From: Tetracladium setigerum
Lineage: Eukaryota > Ascomycota > Leotiomycetes > Helotiales
Direction: 5' to 3'
Assembly: GCA_031472005.1 (NCBI GenBank)
Contig: PZJY01000003.1
Span: forward strand, 2,356,001-2,420,000
DNA length: 64,000 nucleotides
The notes under the pieces are model-generated. The model was not told where the DNA came from. It made no database searches and saw nothing but the letters and a program-made list of their open reading frames with translations. The position numbers were made by a program, and so were the translations under genes. Position 1 is the first letter of the stretch; each line of letters begins with the position of its first letter. Positions 58,211-64,000 of the stretch are shown in pieces.

Positions 58211-61200
58211 ATGCATTTTCCCTACCCTTGGAAGTCATTTTGTGGATGCTTTTATTCATTCATGAATCGAACAGAGCTACAATGCAAATTCAAACAACCA
58301 CATATTTCTCTGAATTATCGATCGCGCGAATCCAAGATGTATCATGCTAACAATCAAGCGGATACGTCTAAAGGCAGGCAGAAGTCTATGCAGCAAATTG
58401 ACAAAAACAACAACAACGACACCAATGAGGCCACCTACAAAGCTCAGGCGAATCTTAAGGAAGCGCTTAAACATCTCCTTCCTCTGTCTGTTCTGGTAAC
58501 CTGTGATTTCTGGTCGGCCCCTACGTTTGGAGAAATTGACTGGAAGTCTCAAATCTTCCTCGCCACAGGTGGACTTGGTAGAGTTGCGCTGGCCATACTT
58601 CCAAAGAGACAGCTAAACCCATTGTTCACAGTTGAGAGTGGTCGAGTTTGGAACCATCCCCAGAGCGACTGTGAACTAGTCGTCTTCAAAACACCACTCA
58701 GAATTGAAGACTCGGCGAACGATTCTCGAAAAACAAACACGATTGTATTCCGCGATGCATTGCACGAACTAGTGTTCCTCTCAACTCCGACTCTGCTCTA
58801 TCATAAGAATATCATTGATATCCTTGGCTACTGCTGGGAGATGGATGATACTGGGAAGAATTGCATTCCGACTTTGTTTTTTGAGTTTGCGGATCAGGGG
58901 TCTCTGAAGCAGGTACTACAGGTTGCTTCAAGACTTGGTTTTGAAGAGAAAGTTTGTATCTGTATTGATATATGCCATGCATTGAAGGCGATGCATCATG
59001 ATATGGTGACTGCCACCTCTGGGACTGCGCTATATCATGGAGATATCAAGCCAGAGTAAGTGCAGCTTTTTGCAAGAGTACTTCGCTAATATTTTATAGA
59101 AATATCATAATGATCAAATCGAAGGGGTCTCGCACTTATACTGCAAAACTGGGTGACTTCGGTGAGCTAAGATTACGACTGGGCCCTTTGTTAGAAGAGT
59201 TCACTGACCTCCACTAGGTACTTGTGTTCCGTATGTTCCTCCGAAAGGTAGGAAAGGCGATCATAAGCTGGGCACTCCCGAATGGAAAGCTCCCGAGCTC
59301 CATGGCGCCAACGATGAGAATGTCGAGATCAGGCCCGTCACGGCGGAGATGTTTTCATTTGGACTGACAATGTGCACCATATTCTTCGAAGGAGTTAAAC
59401 CCTCTGAATTGCCCAACATAATCGACTATATGCAAAAGACCTGGCCGTCGCTCGAGCCTGACGAGGCATGGGTAGAGCTCAAGGGAATGACTGAAAATCA
59501 ACTACTTATTCTAATCCAAGAAAATGTGAATAATTTACAGTTAAGCGATGAGAGGAAGGCTTGGATTAGCAAAACTCTGGATTTAACACTCCAAACTCTG
59601 CCACAAGATCGGTGTTCAAGCTTCCGAAACCTGCTTTCTGCTCTAGGGGGAGATCCTGAAGAGGATAGGAAAAGGTGAGACTCACAAGTTAGGATTTGTG
59701 ATATCTTGCTAACCTTAATTCTAGGACACCTCAAAAGCCAATCCCCGATCATTTCACCGACATGAAACATTTCTTAGCACCAACGGTAATACCCTCACTG
59801 CCAGATTATTGCAATATACTAAATATCTGCAAAGAATGCCGTAGAATCACTATACCTTGCTACTACTTTACCGTACGCATTTCGGAGCGCACTTCGAGAG
59901 AACCTTGAGAGAACTTATAACAATTCGAACATTCACCGGGAAGATCGAGGTCAGGCGGCTTTTCTTCTCGGACTACTCCACTTTCTTCCTCCCTTGGCTG
60001 CTGATAATTCAAAGCGAGGGCTTGAATGGTTGCGTTCTTCTATTGCCCTAAAGAAGACAGCTGTTTTACCGCTATACAGGCGTCTTCTTGAGTCTACTGG
60101 TCAGGTCCTTGATAGCAGTGATTTAGCGGAGGAAGAATTTGAGCAAGCAGTTCTCACCGATTCTCCTCTTGCTCAAGAGGATCTGAAAAAGAGGAACCCA
60201 GAACGATGGCACGAGCAGCGAAATATCCTCAACATGGAATACAATGGAATTGGTCGTACAGATATATTCCCACCTCTCGAAATGATTAAAGAGGTATTTT
60301 GTGATGATCTAGAGCTTCCCTTTGAAGATGCCTTCGTTTCGGCTTGCGAATCAGCGAATGGATTCCCTTCGCTTTCAATAGGCAACTATGGTGAAAGCAT
60401 AAGCCATCTAGCTGCTGGTAGAAATATGATCAACCTCCTCAAGTCTCTGCAAAGCAAAGGGTCGTTATCATTTGCACCGAATGAGAGGGGAGAGACACCC
60501 CTGCATTTCGCTTGTAGAAGTGGTCATATAGCTGCTGTACAGCAGCTTCTGGAATTCGGACACGATGCAAGTGTCATCAATCTCGCGGGATCTTCACCAC
60601 TGCACTACCTCTACAAGTTTGAGTCTGAAGAGGCTGACGAGGTGTGTGGGCTGCTGGTCTCAGCTGGAGCAGACGTTACTCAGCAATCAGAATGGTCTTC
60701 TGAAAACGTTCATTCGTCCTTACACATATCCTATTCGATCGACCAGCCTGGGACACCACTTCATTGGGCTGTATCTCGAAATTGCTATGCTGCAGCTGCC
60801 GCGTTAGTGAGATATGACTCGAAGCCATATCAAGGGAATATAAAGGGACTAACGCCGTGGGACATGGCAGTAAATTGTCATATGGAAGATATGCTTCAGC
60901 TGTTTCATGAAAAAGCGCCTCGCCCAGTTCCGGCTATTATGCGATGTATTACCTCCAGATCTTTATTGAACAGTCCAATCCAACGACTATTCTCCAGTGG
61001 CAAGGATTACATAGAGAATGCGACGCAGACTTTTCAACTTCTTCTCCGGATAGGCGCTGTAGATCTGGATGAGCTATGTTTGGGTACGGTTATGCCAATG
61101 TCTTCGAGCCCTCGACTTCTGCAGCTATGTTTGAGTCTCGCTGATACACATCTTCCAACCTGGGTTCTTGATACCATGCTTCAGGCAGCAATCGTCACGG

Positions 61201-62301
61201 GAGAGATGGAATCAGTTAACATTCTCCTACCTCTCGTACCCACGTTAGATACAGATGAAAGATCTTTCTGGTTACTGATGAGAAATATACAGTCCCGTGG
61301 AGAGGTTCAAGCATCGTTGGAAATCCTCCGATCCCTTCTCAGTCACACGAAATCCAGCTTTAATATCAATTTCAAGTACGACTATATCGTGCCACCACCA
61401 CCACCGCAAGAGCAAGAATACATCGGCAGATATATTACATTAAGCAAGAACAACGGCATCCCCCTCCTCCACGACACCTTAGCACACGGAAGAACCGAAA
61501 TGTTCTTCCTCCTCCTCGAACATGGCGCTAACCCAGACGCCGTAAACAACGGTGGCCATACACCACTAGGTCGCCTCCTCTCAGTTGATAGTCCACAGTC
61601 GCACATGGTACTGCGAACCATTCTATCCGAAATGCCAGACTTCATTCTAGAACACTATATTACTCGACCATCTACGCGAACCAATATCCTCCACACAATC
61701 ATAGGATCCTGGGAATTAGCACGGAGTCATGGAATGCGACATTCTCTCGTAATGTTAAAACTTGTCCTCCGACATCTACAATCTCACTCTCCAGATCTAC
61801 TCCAAGAACTCCTAGACGCAGCTCAAAACCCAATGAAAATGGGGATGTGGATGCAGATTATCCTGATTCCGGATTCACGCCTCTCCACCTTGCCGCCTCG
61901 ACAGGATTCTCACTCGCCGTTGAATTACTCATCGACTATGGCGCTAATCCACTCTCTGACGTAGCGGCGGGTTGTACCCCTTCTTGGCTTGTGGAGGATA
62001 GGACGTGGGCAGAGGATATGCGAATTCAAGGTGCAAAGTTCGCAGAGTTTGGGGTTCCCCGTTGGATATGGGGGCTCCGGTTATGAAATGCTTGGAGATG
62101 GAGTACCTGAGGAGGACCTTGGAGACGAGGGATGCGTTGTTGGATGCTATCGTGGTGGTTCGTAGGGACGAGCAGGGTAAGGTGGTGGAGGTTAGGGATA
62201 ACTTCCCTGGTGGTGCGGAGTGGTGGAAGAGGAGGGAGAGGGCGTTGGCAGCGGCTAGCAACTGTGGAAGCGGCGGTGCGAACGCGATCGAAGATTTATA
62301 G
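58211..62301 (+). CDS. Protein kinase with ankyrin repeats
   Basis: About 1190 residues in several exons (58211-59055, 59100-59161, 59218-59675 and later ones). The earliest ATG is 58211; 58337 (MYHANNQ) is an alternative. The kinase is complete: ATGGLGRVALA, the VVFKTP lysine, LYHGDIKPEN with its splice at 59055, LGDFG, GTPEWKAPE. Activity is therefore expected, unlike its neighbour. A helical middle (DMKHFLAP, LLGLLHFLPPL) leads to ankyrin repeats (RGETPLHFACRSGHIAAVQQLL, GTPLHWAVSRNCYAAAAALV, GGHTPLGRLL, SGFTPLHLAASTGFSLAVELLI). Single-base deficits at AAAACCC (61825-61831) and GGGG (62051-62054) split the last ankyrin repeats and the C-terminus (FPGGAEWWKRRERALAA..) into three frames. The natural end is TAG 62299-62301. 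Kinase plus ankyrin recalls RIPK4-type proteins; a partner role with the HeLo-pseudokinase is inferred. Confidence 0.82.
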
Positions 62302-62307
62302 GATAAT

Positions 62308-63674
62308 ATGCATTCTACAGGCATGGATCGTAAGACTATCTTAACTTCTCCGGCTTTGACCTCTAGTGTGCAAAAAGTAATGGGCTTTGGAAGCGTTAGG
62401 ACACGGGAAAGAATTTTTAGACCCGACAGCATGACTGCTGATGATCATGGCCGTTCTGATGTCCCTCATATACCTTCATCCCTCAATATCAAGTCAAACT
62501 TTTCCAATGAAGAGGGAGAAGACGTATCTATTGTTTCGGACGATGAGACTTTATTTGGCGGTGAAAGGAGTGACAGTAGTATATACTGCGAACTGTCAGC
62601 CACTTCGCCGGAGGCCTCTTCGAAACTATTGACATGGCACATTACCTGTCCAGTCAAACAAGCCTTGATCAGTCGCTCGATGGACCAATTTATTGAAGTA
62701 TTCAATCAAGGGTGGTCTTTAGACCAAAGAAATTGTGCTGGATATGAACAGACCACCTCAGACACTAGTTGTCCCACATCAGGGAGTCAAAACACCTCGA
62801 ACTTGGCTAACTCTCACCGGCAAAAACGCAAGAAGAGCAATGAAGATGGAGATCTCCCTCATAATAACAACAATGATGTTGAGCCTATGAAGCCTCCCGT
62901 GGATCAATCAACCCCTGCAAAAGCCTTCAGCAGAAGGATACAGCTTGCCTGTCCGTACCGCAAGCACGACCGTCACAAATACCCCATCGGAAATTTTCGA
63001 TCTTGCGTGCTAGGCTATTGGGATTCCGTCGGTCGCGTGAAGTATGGCTTTCTCCGTTATATTCGGAACTAATGCTCATGTAAGGAAACATTTGTATCGG
63101 AGGCATCGAGTTCCGATTCATTGTAAAAGATGTTGGATTATATTCAAATCTGCTCCAGGACTGGAGGAGCACTATACCGCTGATGATATTTGTGAAAAGA
63201 AGGCAGGACAGATCTCTGACGGTTTCACCACCGCTGTTGAGAAACAATTGCATAGTAGAAAACAGGTGGGACCAAGGAAGTCCAAGGAAGATCGGTGGAG
63301 AGAGGTTTACAAACTGCTTTTTCCGGACGAGATTGCTCCTCCCCTTCGTGAGTACTTGCTTTACTTGCTCACTGTCTCCGTTTTACCAGAGATTATTCTC
63401 CAGTCAAAAGCATGAATATGTTTAGTTCTAACCTAGTGAGCAAGACTTTGATCCAGTTTGTGAAGAGTCGAGGCAGTCACCAGATGCCCACAAACCTGAG
63501 GATTATGAAGAATACTCTCGTCGTGAGCTTCCGGGTTTGTACAGGAACGCTCTAAAAGTCGCCCTTAATCAGCACACCCAACCCCTTCCGAAACGGATAT
63601 CAGAATACGATTCTCTTGCGCGAGACGATCAATCTGGAGTCTATGGCGACGTTGTTGCTTTCCACGCGTGGTAG
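62308..63674 (+). CDS. C2H2-type zinc-finger protein
   Basis: The start ATG 62308 lies six bases after the stop of the kinase-ankyrin gene and in the same frame; 62431 (MTADDHGRS) is an alternative start. A disordered N-terminus and a basic QKRKKS stretch are followed by IQLACPYRKHDRHKYP, an intron at about 63042-63085, and KHLYRRHRVPIHCKRCW..LEEHYTADDIC. This is the same finger unit as at 27390-27560. Then come WREVYKLLFPDEIAPP, a further intron and EYSRRELPGLYRNAL, ending at 63674. The unit is widespread at the C-terminus of fungal NLR, ankyrin and Zn-finger proteins. Either this is a separate gene or it was the tail of the kinase-ankyrin protein, from which it is split by one TAG. Function unknown. 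Confidence 0.7.
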
Positions 63675-64000
63675 TCTCGTTCCAAACCCTTGTGACAATT
63701 GTGTGGGTGGTGTGGGACCTTTCAATGGATGTTTTGTGTTGGATGGATATTTGGGTGGTGCTTGTGTTAACTGTGCGGTGGGTTTTTCTTTTTTCCTTCT
63801 TTCCTTTTTACTTTTTGGATCTTTTTGGTTTGGGTTTTACCTGTGGGATGGATGTTTTGTGTGGAAGGAATATAGACTGACTTTTTGTGATTTGAAGTGG
63901 GAATATAAGCGAAAGCGTTGCAACCACCATGCTGCATATGAAGGTATGTTTTGATGTCCCTGATTTCTCCCTGGGGGTGAGCTGCGGCGCATTCAGTCTG
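63640..64000 (+). CDS. DUF3716-domain protein (partial, right edge)
   Basis: The frame from ATG 63640 (or further upstream; open back to about 63565) gives GSLVPNPCDNCVGGVGPF, NGCFVLDGYLGGACVNCA. After an intron (about 63778-63896, GTGGGT..GAAG) it continues WEYKRKRCNHHAAYE up to another donor near 63943. The Cys spacing and the G-PF-C..G..G-CANC pattern are those of the fungal DUF3716 domain, a probable zinc-binding module. It overlaps the last codons of the preceding C2H2 gene in a different frame, so one of the two termini is probably misplaced or the locus is rearranged. The gene continues beyond the window. Confidence 0.6.

Noticed and set aside
1..64000. CRISPR arrays, bacterial operons or ribosome binding sites
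   Set aside because: The window is a eukaryotic (fungal) genome with spliceosomal introns; repeats seen are coding repeats or LTRs.

Overview
The window is filamentous-ascomycete nuclear DNA, most likely from Leotiomycetes (Helotiales). Genes carry short introns of about 45-140 nt with GT(A/G)NGT donors, CTAAC/CTAAT branch points and YAG acceptors. The protein families (fungal NLR, HeLo-pseudokinase, 2EXR/DUF7730-like, Zn2Cys6, DUF7029/DUF7223-like, DUF3716, C2H2 tails) are typical of that class. The class-level assignment is inference; 'fungus' is secure.

Layout. 1-3836 (-): hydrolase-NACHT-TPR NLR running off the left edge. 5382-7567 (-): multi-membrane protein with two in-frame TGA codons. 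8163-11616 (-): two 2EXR-like paralogues. 13134-14710 (+): pepsin-like membrane protein lacking the first catalytic Asp. 14938-16211 (-): zinc alcohol dehydrogenase. 17028-18118 (+): lactonase-like metallo-beta-lactamase. 19375-21890 (+): GPI-anchored alkaline phosphatase. 23434-28487 (+): very large zinc-finger protein. 30137-32333: two small secreted proteins, one cysteine-rich. 32997-34286 (+): unknown protein. 35758-37661 (-): Zn2Cys6 transcription factor. 38479-54458 (+): a secreted-protein gene split by a 13.1 kb LTR retrotransposon. 54459-56034: AT-rich, gene-poor. 56035-62301: divergent pair, HeLo-pseudokinase (-) and kinase-ankyrin (+). 62308-64000 (+): C2H2 protein, then a DUF3716 gene cut by the right edge.

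The strongest candidate for something new is the retrotransposon (39553-52649). It is a Ty3/gypsy chromovirus with identical 210-bp LTRs and a 5-bp target duplication. Besides gag and a chromodomain pol, it has an uninterrupted 1737-codon third ORF downstream of pol. This ORF encodes a UPF1-like superfamily 1 helicase with two N-terminal tandem-repeat blocks and seven to eight C-terminal CCHC zinc knuckles. The gag/pol junction has a GGGAAAC slippery heptamer in the correct phase, followed by a possible H-type pseudoknot.

A second candidate is the head-to-head pair at 56-62 kb. An MLKL-like HeLo-pseudokinase shares a 415-bp promoter region with a kinase-ankyrin protein whose kinase motifs are intact, an arrangement that recalls RIPK/MLKL.

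A technical pattern matters for every reader. At least eight otherwise convincing coding frames are broken by a single base, almost always in a short mononucleotide run. Many of these 'pseudogenes' may be assembly indels rather than biological damage.
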